The notes under the pieces are model-generated. The model searched no databases. It was not told the origin of the DNA and saw only the letters and a list, made by a program, of their open reading frames with translations. Shown piece after piece: positions 45,192-56,600 of a stretch of DNA of 64,000 nt (within the stretch, counting starts at the first letter, position 1; each line of letters begins with the position of its first letter). This DNA comes from Apium graveolens (lineage: Eukaryota; Streptophyta; Magnoliopsida; Apiales; Apiaceae): positions 60,143,956 to 60,207,955 of the forward strand of contig NC_133653.1 in NCBI RefSeq assembly GCF_009905375.1, in the 5' to 3' direction. The translations under genes and the position numbers were made by a program.

Positions 45192-46729
45192 TTAGGATTA
45201 GGATTTACTTAATGTAACCAAATCTTAATGTACTCTGTATTTAATATTAATGAAATATGTCATGATTGCCTTGTGTTTACAAATTAATTGATTATTAGTT
45301 TTCCTGTCATAATGCTTGCAACTGCATATCTCAATGGTTATGCCTAATCAAAACAGATAAATATGTTCAATGCATTACAGGTTCAACACAATCCACTCAG
45401 ACAATAACAGGAGTATCAAAGTTTCAATCAACAAGTATTATTGTTAAAATGCAGCTAAAACATCTCTAAACCAAGCTGCAGTACTCCCAAATGCAGCAAC
45501 ACAAACACAAACTCAAACACAATCCCACTCATATGACTCTCAAAAGCCACCTGTTTTACAAAAGGACAACAATTTCATGATGTTCCTCAGATTGTTCTGT
45601 TGTTTGATAAAATTTATCAGTTTACTGAATATTTCATGAGTATTCCTTATGCACCTTCATGTGTAAAATAGTCTTCACAGACTGAAAGGTTTGAGGGTAG
45701 TACTCCTGAGGGGGAGCTATCTAAATCCTCTCCAATTCAATTGGAAGTTCCTCAAGAAAGAACAACTCTCTTCATAACTCTAGCAGAAGCTGTCTTACCA
45801 GTCAAAGCTAGAAGAATAATTGCCTATGACAATGTCATAAGAAGGGCAATCTTAGCACATTCAAGTGCCAGTGTGTTGCAAGACACACAAGGGTTTGAGG
45901 CTGGTGCACATGGCAGTAACCCAGTCAAATACCCTCCAATTCAATTGGAGGTTCCCACTACAAGTGGAGGACAACACACTGTCATAACCACGGAGCAATC
46001 TGTGAGTCAAACTGTGACCCCAGTCATAGATGCTTATGCACTCATTTTTCTGGTGAAATGAGTATGATTAGCCCTATATGGCCTTCCTCTAATCATATGA
46101 TCACAGATTAACTCTTCTCAGCCACCTCTTATTTCTGTAGGACAAACAACATTTGAGCCTTTCATGTGAGGATAAGAGAAAAGATTGAGTGAAAAACAAA
46201 GAATAAGAGAGGCAGGATCCTTCCTGACAAAAGGAGAGGTAAAATTAGTGTCTGGATTTAGCAATCCTTGTGAGGTAACTCTGACTCTTAAAAGTCATGA
46301 GACTAGTGCAGTGAGAAGTAGTGAGACTAATTATTCAAAAGATCAGAGAGCTTAGGTTTTTCCTATTCTAATCTACTTGGTAAACTCATCACTACAGACT
46401 TCACTAAAACTTGAAGCTGCTGATAGTGTTCTAAATGAGCATTGACAAAAGCTTGAACAATGTGCATCTAGCTGGATCTTTCTTCTTGAAGATAATGTCA
46501 AAAATGGGGAGAATATATCTAAATGCCAAAACAGCTAATGGATGTTGCCAGATAATAATATTCTTTTCTTGATAGGGGAGAAGGAAGAATAAATCTAAAT
46601 GCAACTCACAAAAGAAGATCAGATGGGAAAATTGGGTTCTTGGGTTCTTGGGTTCTGCATTTAGTTAAAGTTTTGACATCGTCAAACAGAACTTGTGCAT
46701 AATTTCATAATGAACAAGTCGGGGGAGAT
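45192..46729 (+). pseudogene. ORF2-like remains and 3' end of copy D
   Basis: The first ~80 bp look like a trailer (GTTAGGATTAGG, ATATTAATGAAA). The rest lies where ORF2 would be. Open pieces such as 45741-46061 are Ser/Thr/Pro/Val-rich, like the middle of element B's ORF2, but I could not align them. TCCAATTCAATTGGA occurs twice (45731 and 45935). The polypurine tract GGGGGAGAT at 46721-46729 abuts the 3' LTR. Confidence 0.5.
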
Positions 46730-48511
46730 TATAATATATAATGGATGATGTCAAAGATTACTGAAGCTGACAATGTCATTAGCAATCAATTATATAATAG
46801 ATGATGTCAAAGATTACTGATGCTGACAATGTCATTAACAATCAGTTATATAATAGATGATGTCAAAGATTACCGATGCTGACAATGTCATTAGCAATGA
46901 GTTATATAATAGATGATGTCAAAAATTACTGATGCTGACAATGTCATTAGCAATCAGTTATATAAGAGATGATGTCAAAGATTACTGATGCTGAAAATGT
47001 CATTAACAATCAGTTATATAATAGATGATGTCAAAGATTACTGATGCTGACAATGTCATTAGCGATCAATTATATAATAGATGATGTCAAAGATTACTGA
47101 TACTGACAATGTCATTAGCAATCAGTTAAGCTTGGGGCCAACCCTAAGATTAGTTGTATTGTAACCTTAATCTGTAATTTATACTTGTAACACTTAATGT
47201 CTGTAAAATGTAAATGGAGCAGACTAAAGTATTTTTCCCTAAACAGTGTCAAGCCTAAGAATTCTATCTGGAAGAAGATCAAGAAGGTCATGCCTCAGAA
47301 GAATTATGAAGAAGCTTGGAGTTGAATAATTCTGTTTGGTGAAAAACATTCTAAGTCAAGATCTCTACAAGTCACAGAATTAGTGTTATAGAGAAGTCAT
47401 TCGAGAACTCAGAAAGACCTATCGAGAACTCAGAAAGACCTATCGAGAACTCAGGAATTGTCTATCGAGAACTCAGGAAATGCTATTGGAGATATCGATA
47501 AGTCAGATACTCATTCGAGAACTCAGAGATATCGACAAGTATACATTCATTAGAGAACTCTGAGTTATCGATAAGCCAAAGTCCATTAGAGAACTCTGAG
47601 TTATCGATAAACCAAAATTCACTAGAGAACTCAGAGTTGTCGATAAGTTAAGTCAATAATGAAGTTTCAGGGATATCGACAAGCCAACATGCCTATCGAG
47701 ATGTCGAGTTCTCTACAGCTTAATTGGAGATCTCGAAGTGAAGAAATTTCTCTAAGTACAGAATTGCAGAACAATTCAATATCCAAGGTTGCAAATTAAT
47801 AAACAATTCACACAGCTGAATTGACAAGTCTACAAAAAAGTAGCTTGAGAGATGTGCAAGATTAATGGTAAAGATAAACTGACAAAGGAAGATTAAATTG
47901 AACACGAGATGCTAAAGATATGCTAAGCCAGAAATGGAAGATCTGTTTTTCTATAAATAGAAATGACAAGTGACAGTTTAGAAAAGCTAATAGCATGTCT
48001 TATTACACACTGTGTAAACCAGCAGTTAACCGAGTTATAAAGTTAACACTGGTCCTTAGTCAGAACACGGGATGCTAAAGATATGCTAAGCCAGAAATGG
48101 AAGATCTGTTTTTCTATAAATAGAAATGACAAGTGACAGTTTAGAAAAGCTAATAGCATGTCTTATTACACACTGTGTAAACCAGCAGTTAACTGAGTTA
48201 TAAAGTTAACACTGGTCCTTAGTCAGTCATAACAATCTAGATAGAAAATCTTGTATTCTCTCTCAAGAAAGAAGCTAAGTTCTAAACCAAGAACTTAGAG
48301 ATTTTGTAGCAAAACACTGCTTGATTTTTAATATAAAATTAAGTGAGTTTTGAAGATCTTTGTTTTACATATTTGCATTGTTATTTATGTTTAACATCTA
48401 TTCTACCAAATCATTGATAACAACCAACTGCTAAAGCCAAAGTCGATCAGAAAGTAAACATTTAAGCTAAAACACATTCACCCCCTCTCTGTGTTGTATT
48501 CATATCTAATA
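46730..48511 (+). repeat. 3' LTR of the C/D complex
   Basis: 1782 bp, matching the first LTR including seven 56 bp repeats and both TATA boxes (47952, 48115). The ends have decayed from TG...CA to TA...TA. ACGTC follows at 48512-48516. Confidence 0.93.
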
Positions 48512-48516
48512 ACGTC

Positions 48517-50100
48517 TTCTTCACTGCAACTAACAAAACCTTTTGTGTATATGCCCAATAAACTATCTGTACTGATTCTAGTGGAATATAGATTATTTCA
48601 AAGTCCTTGTTCTATGTTGAGTTATCCAAACCAGTATTGTTGAGTTATACATACAGCTTCAATCTTGCTCAACAATCTCCCCCTATTTGACTGTTACACC
48701 TGACGGTCAAATAATAATGGAGAAGTAACAGTTTGGAGGATAAATCAACTAACCATAACCAAAAATCTTCAATCAGCTTTCAACTTTCAACTTTCAATCC
48801 TGGACTTGGAAATAATACTATCTTATATCTACCGCATATTCTATAAACATTTGGCTTAAGCAGAGAACAAATTCTTCTCTCCCTTATGTAAAGTTGCAGA
48901 TAGATACGTCTTCCAAATACTATCTTCAATAATCTTCAGATCTTCCCATAAATCACATAGAAAACATTTTGGAACTTAGAAACAAAACCCAATAATCTCC
49001 CCCCTAAGATGAAGAATCCCTTTCTTAGTACAATAAAGTTAGAAATCACTCTTCTTAGTTACAGAAAGACTACCAGTCCATAATCTCTTTATAATCTCTC
49101 CCCCTTAGTTGAGTAATCCTTCAAAATGTATTCATGGTAAAACCTTAGGATCAACCAACCAAGTGAAAAGACTATTTGGTAAATAATTCTCACAGTACAA
49201 GTGTGTGATTTCTGTTTAGTGATCTCATATTGTGTTTCACTCCACTCTACACTCAATTGTTTGTCACGCAGTCTCACAGTGTGTCACTCACTCAAAACTC
49301 CAAACATCCAAGCGTACCTGCGAGAAGATCCTTTTCATAAAAAAGTTGCCTTCCACCTTCAAGGATGGAAACTCTTAGTCAAGAGATTCAGAAATTTTCC
49401 TTCTGAGAGGGGAAATTAAGATTCTATTAAGCGGCAGAATTCCTGATATCCCTCAACTTCCATGAATCCTCATTTACAAGTTGCTATTTTGACTTAGTCA
49501 AAATCATATCCAGATTTGAATTCTGGGAAGATAACTAATGATCAATGATATACCATTAGGGATCAAAGATTTTTTCTAAAGTCTGTGAGGACTTATCAGG
49601 GTAACCAACCATAATCATATGTTCTCATTCAAGATCAGAGATAAAGAGTAGAACATGATCCAAGATTTCAACCTATTGCCATTGACCTTGATATGGTTTG
49701 ACAATGATTGCTGCGTCAATACCTTCCTTGTGTGTGCGAATCTCACATGTGCATTGGAAACATTTTGATCAAGGGGTAGTGACTCTTATACAAATGCCTT
49801 GGCTAACAGGCGAATTTTTAATAAATAACATTCTGTGGGGAAAATGCACCTAGTAATTGTTATGTGCCTTTTTCAGCTCTATATTCTTCTGAGAGAATAC
49901 AGATGGGCTTATAGATGTCTCAGGTTATAGATACTACACTTCTTTGTGAGAGACAGAGCTATATGGTTGACCTTTCTTTTCTTATGTGGTGTTTCTTGGC
50001 ACTATCTCCCACATTCTCAACACAACTCCAAATCCAAATGGTAATTTTGTCTGATCACCGAGTTAATATCTTAAGAAAATTAAGTGGATCAGAGCAAAAT
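48517..50100 (-). other. Remains of older minus-strand LTR element E
   Basis: 48517-48674 would complete an LTR begun at 26161-26748. The plus strand reads CTCAACA then ATCTCCCCCT at 48668-48684, an LTR end followed by a reverse polypurine tract. Similar CTCCCCC words follow at 48994 and 49097. No coding region is recognisable. Near 50084 there is a primer-site-like GTGGATCAGAGCAAAATCTG. Confidence 0.4.
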
Positions 50101-51516
50101 CTGGGGGATGTATTAGAGTAAGGTGATTGAATACTGTTTGAGAAATATTTGGTTCTAATGACTTGGGTTAGAACCTATGAGGTTTGATAGGCTCTTAGTT
50201 AGTTCCTACAACCATTGAGGGTGCTTTGAGGGGAATAAATTTTTCCTTTATTATTTGAAAAATTAGTTCATGCCTATCAAGTAAATTTTACTTATAATTA
50301 TATTTGTTTTAATTTGTTAGTCAAAATAATTAAATTTTATAAAACAGCTTTTTGGCTTCTTGGAACAAAGCAATTTACAACTCAATAAATTGCTTTTACA
50401 TTTACATTGAGGAAAGTATAAAGAAGAGTAATATCATTATCAATTCTAAAAGAAAACAGTTAAAACAAATTATTCTTGAAAATTAATAAAGAAAATAGAT
50501 TAAATTTCAAGTAATCATAAATTTTATAAAATTGATGTTTAGTTTATCAATTTTAAATAAAAATACTATCTATTAATACCTCTTCTTGGCGTCTTGGTAA
50601 GTAAAATTAAATCTTGCAATATTTGTTAATTCAATTATTCATATTTATACAACTTATACCGAATTTATAGTGTTATGCGTATAAAAAGTAAGAAATTAAT
50701 TTTACTATAACTTCATCTATTTAATTTTTGAGATACAATATTGTAATGTCAAGAAAATGAAAAACAAATTAGGCGTAGGGAATTCAAACAAATATAAAAA
50801 GAATTCGAAATATTATTAATTTATAATTTTTGGCATTTACGTTAAATTTTCATAAAAATATCACTTTCATAAAAATATAAATATTCACAAAATTATAAAT
50901 TTTTTAAATTATTATTTTCGAAAATTTTTGCAGGAGATTTTCAATTATAGTTTCAAAATTTTGTGCAGAGACATGATTTTAAATTTAACACGAGTAATAT
51001 TAAACTAAAATTGTCTAGAAAAAAATTATAATCATTTATGCAATTAAATTAGCAAATAAAAGTTTTAAATATTATTAACAAATTTTTTATAACGACACAT
51101 CCATTATATATATATATATATAAATACAACACTTTTATCACAAAATTAAATATTATAAGTTTATTAAAAATATGTACTAAAATAAGGCCTTGCATATTTG
51201 TAAGTCTATTTTATTTGTTATTTCTATATTTACACGAAGATAATTAAGAAATACGAAATTTTGAATTTTATTTATAATTATCAGCAATTACGATATATTA
51301 TAAAATATATAACTTTCATAAAAATTTAGACAATCATAAAATTAAATTTTTTTGTATAATTACTTATCTGAAAATTTTGTAGTATATTTTCGGTTATAGT
51401 TTAAAAAAAAATTAGAGATGTGATTTTCAACTTAATAACGTTTAAAAATAATTTCTATTTTTAATTGTTTTTTTTAGTTGTTTGACATTTAAACGGCACG
51501 TCGTGTAATATTAGAC
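50101..51516. other. AT-rich intergenic DNA
   Basis: No gene or recognised element. A short TA microsatellite lies near 51106-51122. Confidence 0.6.
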
Positions 51517-51857
51517 TAAATTTTTATATAAATTTTTTATATGAATTTGTACGATTAGATTGACAAACAAAAATTATAAATATATAAAATGTTTCAACTC
51601 ATTTCTTAATTCAATAAAAAATGTCACATGAAATAAGTGTATAAATTGAGCTCTTAATCAAATTAATACATATTATTAATAAAGTTAATAACATGTTTAA
51701 GTAAAATTTTTTAAATATTTTTAAAAAATTAAATATTTTAGATCATGTGACATTTTTTATTCAATTAAGAAATGAGTTGAAACATTTTATATATTTATAA
51801 TTTTTGTTTGTCAATCTAATCGTACAAATTCATATAAAAAATTTATATAAAAATTTA
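51517..51857. repeat. 115 bp near-perfect inverted repeat
   Basis: Arms 51517-51631 and 51743-51857 are reverse complements at 114 of 115 positions by my comparison; the only mismatch is in AATTCAAT against AATTGAAT. The spacer is 111 bp. A 72 bp direct repeat with one mismatch (51671-51742 and 51871-51942) brackets the right arm. A transcript would form a long hairpin. I cannot assign it to a transposon family. Confidence 0.9.
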
Positions 51858-52199
51858 TTAATAATATATATATTATTAATAAAGTTAATAACATGTTTAA
51901 GTAAAATTTTATAAATATTTTTAAAAAATTAAATATTTTAGAGTGCACGTAGTGGGCAAATAAAAGAAGTCAACTAAAATGAGTCAAATTATAAATTTTA
52001 ATACAAAAAACCCGATTTTGAAATGTAATTTATTTGTAAATTATCTCGAGACAAACGGAAAGTTCGGTGGCTAGTCCCCTTGTGACCCAGAAATAACCAT
52101 AAAATCGAATTCAATCACCAGTCGTGACACTCACGCGCCACCGCAGCCAACCAAGGCTGAAACGCGTAAGTCTCACACGCTTTCTCCTTTTGTCAACGC

Positions 52200-52448
52200 T
52201 CCACCAAACACTCCCTCTTTATTCTGCCAGCTTCATATGCTATTACCCTATCATAATATATACTTACATATTTTGTGTGTATAGATAGTATCACAATTAT
52301 TACAATCACAATAGAGTTCACAAAAAGATTCAATTCTGAATAGTTATACTATTTATTAGCTATAAACTGTGATAATTTAAGCAATTGCGGTTTAGTTTTA
52401 GCTTAAAGATTGAATCTTTTTGGCCTAATTGTCGAAATTTCGCGGTTA
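52200..52448 (+). promoter_or_regulatory. Probable promoter and 5' UTR of the kinase gene
   Basis: TATA-like words at about 52255 (ATATATAC) and 52361 (CTATAAAC) lie ahead of the ATG at 52449. The transcription start is not determinable from sequence alone. Confidence 0.4.
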
Positions 52449-53609
52449 ATGGACTCAAAAACACGGTTTCCTCTGTTGAGGCAATCGTCGTTAGCTCCGA
52501 GGGAGCCTGCGGTGAGAGGGGAGGATGAGAGTGATGAGGATGATGGAGTTATTGAATCAGGAGTGAGGTTGATGTATTTGGCCAATGAGGGTGATTTGGA
52601 GGGGATTACGGAGTTGTTGGATTCGGGTACTGATGTTAATTTTAAGGATATTGATGATCGGACTCCGTTACATGTGGCTGCGTGTCAAGGGAAGAGTGAT
52701 GTGGTGGAGATGTTGCTTAAAAGAGGGGCTCAAGTTGATCCTAAAGATCGGTGGGGTAGTACGGTGAGTGTTTTAGTAATGTGGTTTGGTTGATTGCGTA
52801 GTTGTGTTTTTGCTTAATGTAGTTTGTTTAAAGTTGCGATTTTGTACCTGCTTCTGTGTATGGTACGCATATATTGTGGAGTTGGTAGCATAGTTACTTT
52901 TTTTAATCTTGTTTTTTGGTTAGTTGTGAGTTTTGTTCGAAAGATGAGATTTTTATGTAGATGGCATGCTTGCTTTTGTGTAGGGGTGTATGCTATATAG
53001 ATAATTTAAAGTTAGTAGCTCAATTATTATCTTTGATTGTTTTTGTTGGTTGTTAATTTGTTACAATATTGTTTGAAAGCTGAGATTTAGTGCAGATGGT
53101 GTACTTTCTTTTGAGTTTGGTGTCATGTGTAATTGAGATGACGTCGAACATTAAATTGGGCTGAGAACTTTATGCTATGGATGTGGATAAAGACCAGAAA
53201 AATGTTTGATTCAAATAATAAGTATTGTTTAATATGATGTTTGTTGTCTGCATTATGAGATGACAGGAAAACACAGAGAAACAATATCTTCCTTTTGGCT
53301 TGAGATAGATTAGAGAGTTTTAGTTAAATTATGTGTTCCAGAAAGCATCATTAACCTTGTGTTGCTTTTCCTATGTGGTAGCTTCATTGGTCGTTTAACA
53401 TTAACATAGTAATTTGATAACATGGTATATTGGCATGTTATCTGAACTCTTTGGTTAAGTCCTGTTTCCATACCCTTCTTGTGTTATATTTATATTTACA
53501 TAATTAGTTTAAAAACACGATCTGTACAAAGTTTTTACATTTTATGAACAGTATACTTAGTTGATCCATATATTCTGATGATCATGTATATCTGTAATAA
53601 TCATTAGTA

Positions 53610-53679
<70 letters not shown>

Positions 53680-56600
53680 CCCAAAACACAACAACATGCA
53701 TGTTTTTCATGGGTATGTTATGGCTGTATGATTTTTGTTAGTATATTATTTAAGTTTTCTGGATACTGTTAAGTGATGATGCACTAAACAGTCTCCCTTT
53801 ATACCAGTGCTTAGGCTGTAAGTGCAGCAAATGGTAAGATTGGTACTTGAAACAAATTGTGTCGAAATGTTTACCTGACATTAGGATTCCAACTTAAGTT
53901 GTTATCTTTACAATATGTCTATTGTCCAAGTTTCTTTAACATTCTGAGTTTGTACATCAATATTGATGTAGAAGACCTTTTAAATCAATTAAACAGGTAA
54001 CTTGGCTATTAAGATTCAGAGTTTTATAATAAGATAAAAATAACCCCCGTTCCCCCCACCTATCACACTATTATATGGATTCATGTGTCACGTATGTGTT
54101 CTTTTCCCAACTTCCTCGTGTGTTTATGCACGTCACTAGTACACTACCACTCCCTTGATATATAGTTGAATTGATGTTATTCTTAAATAAGGATGGTGTC
54201 ATGGAGTATACATACTACATTACATTTTAAGAATTCAATTGCTATATGATTGTACAATTAAGTATTGGAAGTAATCAATTTAGAAGAGTTTTGCTTTTAA
54301 TTCAATAGGCTTCTATATGATATACATTTTTACAGAGGTTTAATGTTTATGAAATTTGAAATTTTCAGAATTATTTGATCCTTGACTTTTGAGTTTTAAG
54401 ATTAGTTTATCTGTCACTTCTTTTAGATAGTGGATTGACCATTGATTTAACAGCCTCTTGCAGATGCAATACACTATCAAAATCAAGATGTCATTAAACT
54501 TTTAGAGAAACATGGTGCCAAGCTTCTTGTAAGTCCTTTTATTTTTGTATCAAGTCATCCAATGACAGACCCAAGCGCTATTACTTGGTGAATATACCCT
54601 TGAACTGAAATGTTTTTTAATTGTTCGTGGCGACTTACCTTGTGATATGGTTTTTAACTTTAGGTGGCCCCAATGCATGTCAAAACTGCCCGCGAAGTCC
54701 CAGAATATGAAATCGATCCCAAAGAACTTGATTTTACAAACAGTGTTGAATTAACGAAGGTGACCACTTTAATCCATATTTTATATGCATTTTATAGCTC
54801 ATACATTAAGGGAAAAAGAAAAGGTTCAATTATATATAAAAAAATTCGGCCTTTCTGTGTTTTTTTGGACATTGCCAAACTGTGACTGATGTCTGTTAAA
54901 CTTCAGCTCTGCTAATCCTTTGACCTTTTATATATTTATACGACATATTTTTTATGACAAAATTGGCACTCGTCTTTTTGTTTTTGGTGATGTGTAAAAT
55001 TCAAGGGTACTTTTCGCATTGCCTCTTGGCGTGGAACACAAGTTGCTGTAAAGACTCTTAGGGAAGAAGTTCTTACGGATGATGATAAAGTGTGAGTGCT
55101 CATTTAATAGAAAATGCTTTTCTGTGTTTTTCTGGGTGTTTGCATCTTGTTATAGGCTTCTTTGTTTGTTCAGAAAGGCTTTCAGTGATGAGCTTGCATT
55201 GCTTCAGAAGATACGACATCCTAATGTGGTTCAGTTCCTTGGTGCTGTGACTCAGAGTAGTCCAATGATGATTGTTACAGAATTTTTACCCAAGGTGTTT
55301 GTAACTTTTAGCTCGCTATTTTTTATAACTTACAGGTGTCTAGAATGTGCTGATAGCTATGTGCTTTATTTTTTTTATCTTGATTACGTCCTCTCTTCTC
55401 CAGTGCTACCAAGTTTCAATTTTTTAAATTCTCACATTCAAAATTTCTAATAGAGGCAAAACTTTAATTTGTAGTTATCAAGGTAAATTTGTTTTTGATT
55501 AGGTACATTTTTTCTGTTCTTTTGTTGTCAAAATTACACATTAAAACTTGAAAATGAATTATATAGCTAAAAGCTCCTACCTTTCCCCTCCCATCCCTCC
55601 TGTCACTCAAATATTTTTTAAGTAGTTCTCTGAATGTCATTCCGATGTCTGATGCAGGGTGATCTTTGTGCTTATTTGAAAAGAAAAGGACCTCAAAAAC
55701 CAAGGAAAGCTATCAGATTTGCAATGGACATTGCAAGGTCCGTAAGACATCATTATTTGCCGTGTCTAGCACAAATAGTAACTTACATGATGGTAGAACT
55801 GAATTTATTGCACGTGAGAGACACTTTTGGTAATGATTGAAATTAGAATTGATCATTAAGAATGTTGATGCAATATAGTTTCGATGGAAATAGAAAAAAG
55901 CTTGAATGGAGTCTAATAATGTAAATCTTTTGCTCTTTGTAATTGCTTGTGGTACCTTCTCTGCCTCCTGGAAATTTCATATAATTAGGGTTAAATTGCA
56001 TGGTTTGTTGACAATCAAACTCTTAACCTTTTAAGAGCTGTAAAATCGTGAATGTTTACTAATATTACCAAAACCTCCTAGGAGTGTGAAATTGTGAACA
56101 CTTAATATTGGTTACAGTCGTTTTCTGCTATAGGTATGTAGTTTTCCTGTTAGATGTTTCAATCATTGTCATTTTGGGTGTATTTGCAGGGGCCTGAACT
56201 ATTTGCATGAGAATAAACCAGAGGCAATAATCCATTGTGACCTTGAGCCGGCGTAAGTTATTCATACTAATTATCTTTAAAGTTTCACAGTAGTTCCTTA
56301 TCCTAATTCCTATCTATATATTACAAAGTTCAAGAGACATTTTAATTCATTTGTACAATAACAGAAACATATTGCGGGACGACTCTGGTCATCTGAAAGT
56401 TGCAGACTTTGGACTTAGCAAGCTGTTAAAAGTTACCAGCAGACTTAAAGAGGATAGACCTTTAACGTTGCAGAACACATCTTGTAAGTGAGTTATTTAT
56501 ACATCTTCTTTGAGGGGGGGGGGTTTAGTAGTTCTTGTACCAGTAAGTAGTGACTGCTTTGTCATTAATGGGAAAAGGTTATCTTTTTAATGACTGGAAG

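Larger units (their letters stand above)
26749..48511 (+). mobile_element. C/D complex: rearranged SIRE-type Copia insertion
   Basis: The outer LTRs (26749-28528 and 46730-48511) are about 1.78 kb each and flanked by ACGTC. Between them lie a truncated gag start, a duplicated flank with a second LTR, gag-pol copy C (30896-36259), C's 3' noncoding region, about 250 bp of filler, gag-pol copy D (from 37890 to 43433), a small ORF, ORF2-like debris, a polypurine tract and the 3' LTR. The two gag-pol copies share several breaks, so the internal duplication followed loss of function or copied a dead element. The simplest reading is one insertion, later enlarged by two tandem duplications. Confidence 0.85.

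Noticed and set aside
37890..48511. Copy D as a separate later insertion
   Set aside because: D has no 5' LTR. The only target duplication matching its 3' LTR is ACGTC at 26744-26748, and D shares private breaks with C.
52410..52448. Upstream extension of kinase exon 1
   Set aside because: It begins at TTG. The first in-frame ATG is 52449 and gives an N-terminus like the family.
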